Source: Caenorhabditis elegans (Eukaryota; Nematoda; Chromadorea; Rhabditida; Rhabditidae). Taken from it: a DNA stretch of 64,000 nt. The notes under the pieces were generated by a model that made no database searches, was not told where the DNA came from, and saw only the letters and a list, made by a program, of their open reading frames with translations. Shown here one piece after another: positions 24,553 through 36,874 of this stretch; position 1 is the first letter of the stretch; every line of letters begins with the position of its first letter. Where the stretch lies: positions 9,238,001 through 9,302,000 of the forward strand of contig NC_003284.9 of assembly GCF_000002985.6 (NCBI RefSeq), read 5' to 3'. The position numbers were made by a program, and so were the translations under genes.

Positions 24553-26324
24553 TTAAGGCTTAATGGCATAGACAGCGCTGTGGTGTTGGTATTGCTGAGT
24601 CGATCCGTTCTTCTGAGTCTGAAACTTTGTTTTTCAACTGAATGATTACGTAGTTTTCAGAATGTTTTTCAAGATTTTTATTCACCATCCATGTTAATCT
24701 TGTTCAACTAGTTAAACTAATCAGTTAATATTAACAGTTAGAATAATGTTTTTTGTGCGTGTGCATCATGAACATGAGAATAGTAATAAAATAGTTATTT
24801 ACGTGTTGAATTTCGTATATTCAAACATTTCGGGGTACAGCTACTGCTGAAGTAACAATTTTTTTGTTTTTTTTTAAAGATTGTCTTGTCTTGTCGCAAA
24901 ATAAAAGTTTGAAATTTCAGTTCTTACTCGCAGATTCTGAATCTTTATGTAGAGCTTTTAATTGTTGGATAAACAGTTGGCTCACTATTAAAAACAGCAA
25001 TATGTCCAAGACAAGGAACAAATAAAATTGTAGAACAGTAGTTAATTTATTTAAATGAGCTTTTCAAAAAACACTTCCAAACGTAAGCATCCATAATTTG
25101 ATTTTTCTTTTAATTTGCACCTGACATCATTTTGGTATTGTTTAGTCATGCACAAAATTACGCAAATTACCACGAAAAGAGCAGCTGTTTTAACTTTTTG
25201 ATTCCGGAGTGATGTCATAATTGAATAATAACTTTATTCATCAATTACTCACGTTTTCAACGTTGCAAGGCTTGCGTTCGGTTAGAACTTGCTGTACTGC
25301 AACTTGTTTGCTTCTGAGTTGTTCGTCGAGAATACGCTGAGCCATTCTCAGCTCTTCAATTCTTTTTTCCATGGCAGTTTCCGCCTCCTTCTTCATCTAT
25401 AACAGAACGTAATTAAGTGATTATTACTTTCCCGAGAAACGGTGTTCAGCTTAAACGAGTAAATTTCACGAAAACATGTCTACGTCTGCGACAGAGTTGA
25501 TTACATTTGTAATGTGTCTAGCTCTGAATATGAACTCAGGCCACCTGAGTTTGTGTGTTTTCTAAACACCATGTAAGTTTGCCAGTATTAAAACAAGGAA
25601 AAGTTACCTTACTGATAATTTCCTAGGATCTATTGGAAACGATTCTTTGCAGTTCTATTGAGTCGAGAAGTTATGTGTGCAGTTTATAGGGATAAAATAA
25701 GTTTTAACCGCCATGATAGCGTAGCAAATAATGATGTTTATTTCGAATAAAATACGGATAAAATTGTGGAGGTTCGAACATGCGACAGTGGTACTAATTT
25801 CTCGAGCCTCGAAGGCTCAAACCCTCAAAGACTAAACTCCGTTTCACCACTTTTTGACTCGAAATCAAATATTTCTAGAATTGATTGAGAATTTATAAAA
25901 TGATATTTTGCTTTTTCAGCACAATAGCAATGCGGTTTTCTCATTACTCCACTTGCCGTACTCTACGTTTAAAGTATTTCAGCTCTTCACATATAGTCAG
26001 CTACAGTTAAAGTATTGTACAGTTTGTACTTTTGCAGAGTACAACTTTTGTACTTGGAAAGATCAGTTCCTTCATTATTGTAACATAGAACTTTTTTTGC
26101 TACTCTCAATGCCCAATTTGTATTTCCGATCTAACCTTCTCCAAGAGCCTCTGTTTGCGCAATTGAATTGGTCCATAATTGAAATTCGGTCCATAGATGG
26201 ACATCTTGCGAGATTGAGTGACCACCACAACTGGCCCAGTTCCAGTTGGAATCATGTCCTCGTCATACTCCCTACGTTGCACCCGAACTGCGTTGCCCTC
26301 GTTTTTATTATCGCCGGTTGTCAT
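24553..26324 (-). CDS. small coiled-coil protein, paralogue of the 20-23 kb gene
   Basis: Three exons join in phase: 26324-26136, 25396-25253 and 24618-24553, for 132 residues. The first exon follows a TTTTCAG acceptor seven bases upstream of the ATG, as expected for a trans-spliced leader. The N-terminus is acidic and basic mixed (MTTGDNKNEGNAVRVQRREY), then GTGPVVVVTQSRK and SIYGPNFNYGP, shared with the neighbouring plus-strand gene. The second exon is strongly helical (EAETAMEKRIEELRMAQ, LDEQLRSK), a likely coiled coil. The C-terminus is polar (TQQYQHHSAVYAIKP). There is no signal peptide or membrane helix. I do not recognise the family; it may act as an adaptor or structural protein, which is inference. 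Confidence 0.85.
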
Positions 26325-26331
26325 CGGGATA

Positions 26332-29300
26332 CTGAAAATCACATAAATTAGATAGTGAGCATAGTCGGTGCAAAAAAAGGTTTTCGAAAAGTGGGGTGAG
26401 CTGGAAATGTTGGAATAGTGGTTTGGCAAAAGCTGAAAAAAGAAAATAAAAATGAAACACTCGGCACGCCCACATTCAATGTTCTTTTTCTCTCGTTATT
26501 TTTCTCCTGTCATAATTCTCATATAAATGGTATGATTTTCATTTGAATGAGATTATCTTGGCATGAAGAAAAAAATGAATAATACGAATAGAAGCGAAAA
26601 AAAAACGATTTAGGGAAATAAGGGTGGTGGTGGCTATGGCGGCGACCAAAAAAATGAAAAATGGAAAAAGGAACTCTCCCCGCATTCATCAATCTCCGTC
26701 CGCCATGCATCATCGGCGGCTTTCTTAGTGGTTTTTTTTTGTTTCTGACAGACGGGAGGAGGAAATGAAAAATTGAAGGAAATGGGAAAGGTGCTCGGGC
26801 CTCCTATTGAAAGTGTAACATGTTGCTGTTTCTGTGGCTTATCAGTCAGTCACCTGGCAAAGATGCGGCCACGTGATGCTCGAACTCGAGGATGGCGGTC
26901 ATTTATTAGTTTATGTGACATTGAATTCTCAATTTTATGATTAGAACGAAGTAACAAAGAAAAATAATTGGAAATGATAAGAAACTCCTGAGGTTTAGTT
27001 TTGGGTGTGATCTTAATTCGACGAAAATTAAACATTAATAAAAATCATACTAATATTTAAAAATAAGAATAAAATAACGTTTTAATAGAAAATTTTAAGT
27101 AGATTTTATAAAAACATCGTCCGAGATTTACATGACTTTTCAACTCTAAATATTGTGTTTTCAAAGATCCGCTTCACAGTTTATTTATCAAATAAGAAGA
27201 TTTTCAGCTTCAATATATCTGCTAGAGAAAAATAATTGTTTTTAGTGGAGTTTTTCAACCCCTTTTCAAAAAATCAATTTTGAAAATTGATTCAGACAAC
27301 GTATAGAAAATTATGAAATAAAAATTCAAAAAAGTAACAATATATGGTATTTGTGTATTACTTCCCCTCATTTTTATAATTAATCAAAATATAAAACGTG
27401 ATGTTCATTTTTCCTTTCGTTAGGCTTAGGAATAGTTTTTTCCTAAGCCTAAAAATACAAAAACTCCACACGTTTTTAATTAAAAATTTATTTTTAAAAA
27501 TGAGAGGAAATAATACGCAAGTACCCAATATATTTTTAAAGCTAAAATGTTGATGCAATCAACGCGAAAATGACAATTTCTTGTGGAATTGTACCCTTTT
27601 TTTGTTAACTTATGTTTTTTATTACAGTCCTTTTTAAAAGACCACTTAGCTGTGAAATAAGTTTGTTTTTTCAAAATAAAAACGTCTCAGAAAACACTGG
27701 AAAAATACACCCAAAACATTTTTCACAACAACGCAAAAATTGGAAAAAGAACTGTGTTTAAAAATCAAAGAATTAATTTCATGCGCCAAAGCAATTCAGC
27801 AAAACACATTTTGTAATAAGAAAAATGATTTCATGTTTCATGCCCAAAATACTCATCATTCCAGATGCGAAAAATTGAAAGAAGAAGTGATAGAAAACAA
27901 AAACGGAAACGAGCGAAAAAAATGACACGATTGAAAAATCATCATTCAGTTTTGGTCATCAATAGTTAAGGAATTGACCAGTTAGTTGTATGGTGTTCTA
28001 CTCCAAAATATGAAATTCACGTGAAAAACGACCAATAAGGTCAAAATTTGACCAATTTTGCAAAAAAGTGAAACATAAACTGAACTCAAATATGGGTTTA
28101 GAGAACGATCAGTGGAAATGTGTTGTTTGGTCGGTAGGAAAAATTAGCGGTTTTAAAAACGTGTTGCTACTTAGTTGACCATAATTGTAGTCAATTCAAC
28201 AGTGCACTATTTGGTTTCGAAATTATCGAAATTTCGAAAGAGCCAAAAAAACTTATACATATATTTTTATTATCACGTAAACAATTGATTTCAAATTATA
28301 CTGCGATTTCAGACAGACAGGGCAAAACATAATCACAACATCAGCTTCAGTAAACAGCTCCACACTTTTAATTTAAACGAGTTTATTAACAACTAGCACG
28401 GAGAGAAGCTTATGTTTTTTATCTGTCAGTTAAATACTGACTCTCACTTTTTAATTTGCATATCCTCATATTTTAGGCAAACACTAAATGGCTAATTAAC
28501 ATAAAAAATTTTCAACAAAAATTCTTCAAATTAGAATAATATTTCAGAAGAGAACACGCGTATGCTTTATTCTACTTTTTCCCAAAAAATTAAGGAAATA
28601 AGCAACTCAAAAACAGACGACAAAGATTAGCTTTTCTCGAACTATCTGTTCGTTTGCCTATCAGTACCGTCTGTGAAGGTGACAGTCAAAAGACAATAAA
28701 AAAGAGAAAAGTGAAAGAAAAGAGCAGAAAGTAGGCACCAAAGAAAAAAATAAGCAGTCATTTTCTCAAACGCAGACAGTACGACGGACTGTCAGTGACG
28801 AGAGCGAGGACACTTTGTGCTTCTTTAGTTTTCTCGCACTTTGACTATCTCCGCGCATATTGTTCTAACGAATATGAAGCCTGGGCAGCGCGCGCGCGAA
28901 ATTTGTTCTCTCCTCCGTGACGAGACTAAGCAAACTGTTGGATTTCTTTGTGATAGACGAAAATGTGATAAAACCTTAAAAAAGCTTATGTGTTTTTCAT
29001 ACCACAAACTGAGTTGGTGGTTGGATTTGTGTTTTGAAAAGACCATTAGAGTGAAGAATTCAAAAAAAAATGATTGAAACGAATCAAAATGCTCAGGGAA
29101 CTGTTTATCGTTGTAATGCGAAAGAAGTAGAACACTGTCGCTACATTCTTAAAACAATAACTACATTAAGAATAGAACAATAAGTTTTTTTTGCTTAATT
29201 TTTGGTAGTCAAATTCACCGCATTTTCTCTATAGTTGGCTGAAATTAAAATTTCATTCCGATACGAATAGAGAAAATACGGTATGCAGGCAGAGTGCAAG

Positions 29301-29763
29301 ACAAATGCATAGAGATAATAATCTTGATGCTCATGTCTTTTGCTCATCATAGTTTTTTGTATAACACATTTTTTTTACCGATCTTGCATCTTCTAATGAC
29401 CTTGTTCTTACTTTCCACCAAACCATAAGTCTACTGGGAAAGTTATTGAGCGAGTTCAAGAAGCGGATAAAATTATGAAAAGTGTATAGCTTTGGAATTT
29501 GCAATGATATTACAAAATAGGTCTTTGAAAAGATGTACATTCTACAAAGTACTGCACATTCGGAAATAATTTTCCAGCTTCATTTTTATCATTTATTTGA
29601 TATTATTTTTCTTTTATATCCATAAACCTCGCAGTTCTACAAACTATTAAAGGCTTTTACAAGAGGAAAAATGAGAAAATTTAAAATTAAGTAGTCTTAA
29701 AAATATTTCAAAAAGATTTAAAAATTAACATTTAAGAAAATAAACAACAAAGCGGCGTTTCCA
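26332..29763. other. long intergenic region
   Basis: AT-rich sequence upstream of the minus-strand coiled-coil gene. A short hairpin (GACAGT, seven bases, ACTGTC) sits at about 28775-28795, and an inverted pair of CCGCATTTTCTCTAT at about 29218-29281. A 67-codon open frame begins at ATG 28874 but has no other support. I see no convincing gene. Confidence 0.5.
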
Positions 29764-29850
29764 ATTTTACATAGTTGTGGGCTTGACCTTCCATAAAAGC
29801 TGCTTCAGATGTAGCAACCACCAATGCAACCATGTTCTCTGCACTTGAAA
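29764..29850 (+). pseudogene. possible LIM-domain fragment
   Basis: A short plus-strand frame reads VVGLTFHKSCFRCSNHQC then NHVLCT and stops at TGA. The His-X2-Cys-X2-Cys spacing after a GLxF lead-in is typical of the centre of a LIM zinc-binding domain, but the next cysteine is two residues late and the rest of the domain is missing. No flanking exon could be joined. This may be a relic of a LIM-protein exon or a chance resemblance. Confidence 0.25.
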
Positions 29851-31071
29851 ACAGGCAAATCAAGAGGCAAGTCGTACTGCAGAAGATGATACAGCGTCTT
29901 GTTCGGACCACGTGGCTTTGGCCGTGGGGGACCCGAAAGTCACACCTTTTATAATAACAAACTGCTCCCAAGTGAAATAGCGAAAATATGAAAACTGTGC
30001 TCTCTTAAATAATAATATTTTTGCAAAGAGGTCCTCTTGTCTTATTGAATAATTACCTTAGTTTCCAAACAATGAAATACTCCGAACGTTACAATTTCAC
30101 TAATTTTTCGTATTAAATAATCATAATGGGCAACTATTTGTTCTTAAATTTTGATTCTTCTAACGCAGTCATCATATCTTGGAAAGTAACGTTTCATCTG
30201 GAATATCTTAAACTAGTCTAACATAAATAGGATCCGCTTTGAAATCGCACATTGGCTATTGTATTGGGAATGATGATAGACACTTTTTGCATTAAAAACT
30301 TCAAAAAATCCGGGATTCTCGTTACTTACGGATGAGAATTTTATCGCTATGCTATTTGGATGTATGTATCTCCAAAGTGCACAGTTTAAGCGGCTTTTGA
30401 AATAAATGTTTAGAACCATGAAGCTGGTGCCAGTGCACCTTGGTTACTTTTAACTTTGTATGAGAGCTGCAACATTTTCCCTATACATAGAAAACACACA
30501 CAGTCTCCAATAAACTTATTGGGCTTAAAGCTTGTGTGCAGCATGAATTCTTCGCACCTCGCAAGTTGTCAGTACCTGAAATCTTATCGAAGTAAGAAAA
30601 CGGCAAATGTCCAATAACACATAGAAACAATCATAAAAATCGTTTTTAAAAATCTTTGTATCAATATAAAACATATTATTAAAGCAATTTTGGTTTGACA
30701 GCAATCGACCAACGTGTGCGGTACAAATCTTATCAAATATAGTCCTTGATGACTTTTGGCTGCCTGAGATAATCGTACAACACAACCAAGCACTAGAATG
30801 CAAAAAATGCTCAATAATAAATTGTAGAGAGAAATAGAACGAGAGGCTTGCAACAACATAACAGTACATTAAATTAAGGGGGAATTGTTGGAGTTTGAGG
30901 ATATTACTGGAAAATTAGAAAGCTGGAGGACATTTGGTTCCACTTTTTTGGAAAGGAAATCCTGGTTGGTTGGGCGTTTGTAAAAATGCTTGCAAAATAA
31001 GGTTATTGTACAAGTGATCAATATTAAGAGAGTGGTATTTTGGTTAAAACAATATTTAATTATCAACGCAA
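29851..31071. other. intergenic region downstream of the transporter gene
   Basis: AT-rich DNA. A 114-codon minus-strand open frame (30525-30869) overlaps a second one with a hydrophobic start, but neither has convincing codon use or splice structure. No gene is called. Confidence 0.5.
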
Positions 31072-32836
31072 TTATTTCTTCTGAAGAGGTTCAACGGCAC
31101 TTTCAGCTTGAAGTGTGATTCTGTCCTTATTCTGATTTGAAAGCTCTTTTGCTTTGTCAGCAGTTGCACGATTTCCACGTTCAGCTTCCAATCGCTTGTA
31201 GACCGGTTTGAAGAGGACCACAAGTGTAAGAACGAGAAGTGTAGCAAGAAGTGAGAAAATCTAAAAAATTACAGTTTGGAAATGAATAAATATATAAACA
31301 AACGAAATACAAACAGAAGGAATCAACTTACCATGATGGACATGGTATTATCCTTTGGTGTATTGATTGTATCGTCTGGGGTGAGTTGGCAGACTTGAAT
31401 GTGCATGCGATCTGGTTGGAGTGGACGGGCAAAGTTCTTCATAATGAAGACGTAGATGACACTTTGAATTTGTCCAGACAAAACAATGAGTCCGGTTGAA
31501 GTAGCTTCAGACACTGGGAATGTGCATTCCGAAGCCAATTCCAAACCAATTGGATACGTGGCCAGTCCAAGAACTCCAAACAAAAGACAAGTAACACCGA
31601 GAATAACTGAGTATCCTTGATGAAGAGTGAGCTGAAGGAAAATCAAGCCAAATATGACTGCAGCTCCAAGAGCAATTTTGAGAGTCTCCTCATAGAGCTT
31701 GGTGCGATCCACAAAGATACTGCTTGCAGCGGCACCGAATACACCTCCGACAATCATAAGAGCAGCACATACTCCAGAGAAAAAATTAGAGTATCCAGAT
31801 GGACACAAAAGCTCAAGCATGACAGTGTACAGACAATTGAACATTCCAATACCACCACCCATGACGATGAGCAGGATAATGTATTGTTTCGAGGAGAAGC
31901 ATGACTTCATTCCAGAGACAAAGTCCATTTGTGGCTTACTAGCGCTGAAGGTTGGTGGGATCTTAGGTTCACTGCGATTGACTCCAAACTGAAACAAATA
32001 ATTATTATTATAATGCTTATAACCTTCTGTTTCTCACGGTAGCAATCAGCATAGCAATCAGAGATGGAACACATGTGAAGATGTTGAGCCAAATGACGTG
32101 TTCAGGAGACTTCACAATAGCAGGACTGATCAAGTTGGCCATCAAAACTCCAAGCGGGTTAGACATCACTCCGATACTTGTGGCAATTGCACGTTGAGTG
32201 TCGGGGAACCACGATCCAGCAACCTTAAATAAAAACGTTCTAAAAAGATGAAAAAAATTATTGTGAAACCTTAGTTGGAAGGAACATAATGAATGGGTAA
32301 GCAATGGCTGCAATTCCTTGTCCAGTCATACAGATTGGAAAACGGAGATCCTGAGGAACAAAGTCCAATGATGAGATGACACGAATAACAGCTCCAATTC
32401 CATTGGCCCATCCGGCAATGAGCACCGCCGTTCGGAGACCCCATTCACGACCAGCCCACATGGCGAACATTCCAACCGGGATTGTACACATCATGTACAC
32501 CATGGATAGCCTGTAAATTGGAAATAAATTGGATGTTCATAATAGAATTCTCAATAAGATCTATTTGTCTGAAATCATAACTCACCAAGCGGCACTGCTC
32601 TCTCCATAGAAGCTATTGACGTAGTTTCCAGACGGGGCGTATCCAATCCAAGACATTGTGTTTGTGTTGTTGAGAAGAGCAACGGCAAGAAGAACAATCC
32701 ATCTCTGCTTGTAGACACGAAGTTGGATTTGATCTGCTGCTTCTTCATCAGTCTCGTCTTGTGCTCCGTTCTTGTTGAGTGGCTGCAGTCGAATATCCAC
32801 CTTATCCGCACTTATGGCACCATCATCAGCGCCCAT
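31072..32836 (-). CDS. major facilitator transporter, FLVCR/SLC49 family
   Basis: Five exons join in phase: 32836-32586, 32510-32270, 32223-32038, 31988-31332 and 31260-31072, encoding 507 residues. The soluble N-terminus of about 45 residues precedes the first helix; about 12 hydrophobic segments follow and a charged tail of about 45 residues ends the protein. Family-defining stretches are visible: WIGYAPSGNYVNSFYG in the first helix and loop, WLSMVYMMCTIPVGMFA, WANGIGAVIR, then VAGSWFPDTQRAIATSIGVM and SNPLGVLMANL. These match the FLVCR1/FLVCR2/SLC49 layout. Vertebrate members are implicated in haem, choline or ethanolamine transport; the substrate of this worm member cannot be read from sequence. 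It should act in the plasma or an internal membrane. Confidence 0.93.
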
Positions 32837-35189
32837 TTTGCTTTTTAATTACCCTGAAAACACATTCTTTGAAATCTGATTTAGACCGAAAAGAGGAAAT
32901 AATTAAGAAATTACTTTAAAATGCGATTGCAAAGAAAATCGTCATGAAAACCAAAAAGCAGGTGAGCAGGATTAGTATGAAGATTATTAAACACATTCAT
33001 TAGATTTTGTCAAGTAGCTACTGGTATAAAAGAAAATGTACATACTTGGGAGGCGGAAAAACCAAAAAAAACGCGAAGAAAGTGACTCATTTTGTCTATG
33101 TTTGTTCTCCGTCTCTTTCAATTTCAAAGTCAGACATCTATTGATTCCCGTCAAACCAAAAAACAAGAAATTTGAAATTTAAAATCCAATTTTGGCTGAA
33201 TAGAAAAAGAGCGTCCTGGCATCTAAGAATGGAAAAGGGATATTTAGAAGACCCAAACACGGCGAGTTTGATCTAATCACGCCATTACATCTTTCTGTGG
33301 AAAACTGGGTCTCTTTGTTTCCAGGTCATCAACTTTTTTGTTTCAAAAAACGTTGCATGGACTTATCAATTGAACGAAAAAGTGCCTGCTAAGTCTCTAA
33401 AACTCCTGATAACTATTCCTCAAAGTGCAACTTGTATTGAGTTGAGGAAGAACGCTCGCACATAAAACACAAATACACGAAAAACGTGAAAAGGAAGCGA
33501 GCGGTGGTAGCAGTTCAACGGAGAAAAAACTCGTGGAGAGAGAGAGAGAGAGAGCGTCACATATATAGAAGTGAAGAGCGTATCCAGTGTTTTTGCATGT
33601 CTTTTGGGAGTACTGGTGAACAAAAAATGTGTCGGAAGAAGAAGAAAAGAACAAAAAACTCGAAAATTAGAGAGCATCAAAACTAAAGAGAGCCGGAGAT
33701 CCACGAGGTCCCGGGGTTCTTCGTTTTTTTTTTCACAGGACCAGTCATCCGAGATGAGACAACGCAGTTTCTCTCAAATTTTTCAAAGATACAAGTTTGG
33801 TTTTCACTTAAAAACGTGCTGCGTCAAAAATGTCCAAAAGATGCAAATAATCTCTTTGAGATCATGAATAACTGAAGTAAAGATGTAACAAATATTTATT
33901 ATCGATTTTTCTTAGAGGCGCACAAAAAAACCTGGTTGCCGTCAATCTTGAGATTTTAAGAATACTCCCTCTCTTTGACCCGCAAAAAGGTCTTTTATCA
34001 GCGTGGGGAATAACTATCTTATCGCATTTGCCGAAAAATCAAGTAACTATCGCATAACGACGAATGAACGAGAAGATGAACAAATGGCGGAGACGATAAC
34101 AGTGCAAGAAGAGAGCCATGACGGTTTGAATGAACAGTGTGTCGTGGTGGCGTGTCTTCTGTGTGCGCACAACACACTTGACGCACACTTGCGGACCGTC
34201 GTCGTTTTGAAAGGTAACGATGAAAGTGGGAAAACATGGTTGGAGGAAAAATACAAGTGTTGGGCACAGGCAGATTGATGTGAATAATAGGGAATTGAAC
34301 AATCAATAGCATAAATCCTGAAAACTTCAGAAAAAGGGAAATTTTTGGAATCAATATGTCAACGACCGAAATTTTTAACAGAAAACAAAGCAAATCATTC
34401 CATTAATCGGTTTCATAGATATGTGAATTTCACTGAAAAAATTTCCGAATTAAGGGATCGCTTTAAATTTAATCTCGGATTTCGATAGCATAGTAATTTT
34501 TTGAAAAAGAGTGATATTGACAATTGTTTTACAAAATTTTAGCTGCAACAGGGCATGCTCGGCCAAGTTATGACGTTTTGAAAGTGTCTGAAACACCTTT
34601 TTAAAGAATATAATACCGAAAAAAAGATTTTCTAAGTTGATAAAAATGGTTAAGAGCCATAAATAAACCTTCGAACTGTACGTTTTACTTTATAACTCTG
34701 AATAAAGCACGAGTTGTTTAACAAGAAAACCTCCTTTTATAATATAATCTTGATCAAGATATGAGAATCAATTAACTGGGCTTATTGAGAGTTATTAGGA
34801 AAAACTTTTGTGATACACGTTTATCATATCTTTGAACAATTTCCAATCAGTTGCTTCAAGTTTTAGAATGAACGTTTTTTGAAGATTTTTGGCTAAGGTT
34901 CAAGCAATTTTTGACGGTCCCACGTTATTGTTGCAAGAAAGTTGAAACGTTTGCCAAAAATTTGCCCTTGCTTTTTCTGAAACCACGTTTTGTTGGGATG
35001 CGTTATAAAAAATTTTCCGGATATGATAATTTATTATTTTTTAAACTGTTCGATGATTGAAATACGAGAAGTAAGAGAAGCATTTGATCGGTGTTGATTG
35101 AGCATGTTGGCACTGAAAAAAAAACAATTAACACTCATTCATCTGGCAATTCAACTGTACGGAGCGTGTATTTTTTGTTATTTTAATAA
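32837..35189. other. upstream region of the transporter gene
   Basis: Contains the transporter promoter and leader. Segments 33420-33720 and 34060-34280 are less AT-rich and purine-biased, so open frames appear on both strands, including an ATG frame from 34084 that reaches a possible splice donor near 34213. None is independently supported. A GA microsatellite lies at 33536-33554. Confidence 0.5.
33536..33554. repeat. GA dinucleotide microsatellite
   Basis: About nine and a half uninterrupted GA units in a purine-rich segment upstream of the transporter gene, a GAGA-type sequence often seen in worm promoters. Confidence 0.95.
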
Positions 35190-35715
35190 ATACCGTAAAG
35201 AATATCGTATTTTCTTTATAGTTTTTTGTATGAGAAACTATATCAATTGACCTGCAGAAGTGCAAAATTAATCGAGACTGCAAGACTAATGAAGGGAACA
35301 CTAAATGTTAATTATTTATACTTATCGCATTTCCTGTATTAGTCTTTTGCCCCTAGGAACCAAATGAAAATTAGTCTTGCAGCTTTTATTAATATTGCAC
35401 CCTCCAACAGTCTTGCACTGACTTTTTGACAGACCAGCAGAACTTTGTGAAAAATCTAGAAAACTCGCCTTTTTGGGTGAATTAAACTGAAAAGCGTTAG
35501 AATAGTTAACAAAATGTTGGAAAAGTATGTACTTTTCTTAGTTTTTCGGTATTTCGTTAAGTTTTAGACAAAATTTGGTCACTTTCCCCAAGTTATTGGT
35601 CATTCGAAAAATAGTTTTGAAACCTCTAATAGTTTTGCAATCTCTATTAGTCTTGCACCCCTATGGATTAATTGACAATTAGTTTTACATGCAATTCTAG
35701 TAAAGGAAATACGGT
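35190..35715. repeat. dispersed repeat element with TATTAGTCTTGCA units
   Basis: The left end carries CGTATTTTCTTTAT and the right end TAAAGGAAATACGGTA, roughly inverted. Between them the motif ATTAGTCTTGCA or variants (for example TATTAGTCTTGCACCCC) recurs at least five times in both orientations. The same motif fills the element at 45.5-45.9 kb, with traces near 40.1 and 51.5 kb. No coding capacity is visible; probably a non-autonomous repeat family. Confidence 0.65.
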
Positions 35716-35761
35716 AGGGTAAGAAATACACACTTACTCTTAGCGTTAAACGTGATTGATT

Positions 35762-36651
35762 CTAAGCATCAAGAAGACAATTATTTGTAGGAAAATCGTG
35801 CGTGGAAGAACCATCGAATTTGCTTCCCGTTCGGTCCAAAGGACATAATGCAAATCCGGCACTTGAATTCTCCTTCATACAATTGACGCATAGTGTGTGA
35901 CCGCACGCTGAAAAATTGATTTCTGTTGAAAATCGATTTCTGGAAAAAGTGCTTTTATAATAGAATATTTTTTGAAAATTAATTTCAAGAAACATTAACT
36001 TGATTATTTTAAGACCAGTCGTGGACAGCACCTACGGCGCGGCCCTTGACTTTTTTTTGAGAAGGACATAGCGCTTTATATATAGTAAATGATCTTTAAC
36101 TTACCCAAAACTTTTGGCATTCTCTCGCTTCGATCAAATGGAACCAAACAAAGCTCGCACAGCTTCCAAATCAAGTGTCCATCTTTGAAACAGCAATCCG
36201 TCCCGTTGCCTGAATCGACTTGTTTTCTCTTCCTTGCAAGATCTTTCAGAAAATACGCAGACATGTTGCGAAGGTTTTCCAGTTGGACCTCTCGTTTGGG
36301 CAAATGGACCTTCACTTTCAGAATGGAAAGTTTGTTTATGTTTTGTTTCAGTTTTTCTCGAAGCTCAAGAATTTGTATTGACAATATCTTCTCATTTTGT
36401 AAAAATGTGATTTCATCATCTGCATCCGATTCCAAGTGTTTATTGTCTTCCTCTCTCAATTCAGTTTCTTATTTCTTCATAGATCTCAACTTGGCCTGTT
36501 TTTCTTTAATCAATCTGGCGTGTTCATTCTTGCTCTGCAAAAGTTGAGAGCGCTGGTGGGTAATTGTGTCGTCTAGATCCTTAGATAACTGTTTATCATT
36601 CCCAACTTTCTGAGAATTTTGGGAATTGTTTGTACGTTTGTTTTTTGGCAT
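35762..36651 (-). CDS. RING-finger protein gene with an in-frame stop codon
   Basis: Two exons: 36651-36105 and 35907-35762. The first follows a TTTTTTCAG acceptor 20 bases upstream of the ATG and starts MPKNKRTNNSQNS. It then encodes a helical region (HARLIKEKQAKLRSMKK) and an in-frame TAA at 36469-36471. Beyond the stop the same frame stays open for 121 codons (LREKLKQNINKL, LARKRKQVDSG) and joins in phase to the second exon. There CELC, CGHTLCVNC and CPLDRT form a C3HC3D-type RING, as in an E3 ubiquitin ligase. Without the stop the protein would be about 230 residues, close to its 218-residue paralogue at 41 kb. Options are a recent nonsense mutation (pseudogene), stop-codon readthrough, or initiation downstream at ATG in NLRNMSAYF. 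The stop is also present in the inverted copy at 38.1 kb, so it is not a sequencing error. Confidence 0.75.
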
Positions 36652-36874
36652 CCAAAGAAGAGTGATTTACCCTGAAAAAAGCAAGTGAAATTAAAAATTT
36701 TGTGAGGAGAGAAGTTAAATGAACCGTCTTCAACATATACATAAGTCGAGCCTTCGAAGATGAAGATGCAAGTAAAAATGTATTACTCCTATAGAGCGAA
36801 AGTGGTTTCAAATAACTAACATTTATAAGAATAAAATTGTCTCTTAAAATTGTTTTCATGAAGTTCAAAATTTC
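36426..36874. repeat. left arm of inverted gene duplication
   Basis: This segment, covering the 5' part of the RING gene and its leader, recurs in reverse complement at 37837-38168. The right arm lacks about 120 bases corresponding to roughly 36585-36712 (start codon and splice acceptor). Confidence 0.9.

Noticed and set aside
27740..27925. Plus-strand lysine/asparagine-rich frame of about 60 codons.
   Set aside because: Starts only at a TTG and its composition is what A-rich DNA gives by chance.
28874..29077. 67-codon plus-strand frame starting MKPGQRAREICSLL.
   Set aside because: No splice partner, no family resemblance, and part is a GC dinucleotide-rich run followed by low-complexity lysine/asparagine.
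30525..30869. Possible insulin-like peptide gene on the minus strand (ICTAHVGRLLSNQNC and NSCCTQALSP in different frames).
   Set aside because: Cysteine spacing does not match an insulin B or A chain, the two parts need an unsupported intron, and the frames overlap AT-rich DNA.
34003..34393. Open frames on both strands, including MAETITVQEESHDG.
   Set aside because: All frames are open because the segment is less AT-rich; no acceptor or downstream exon joins it, so it looks like promoter DNA.
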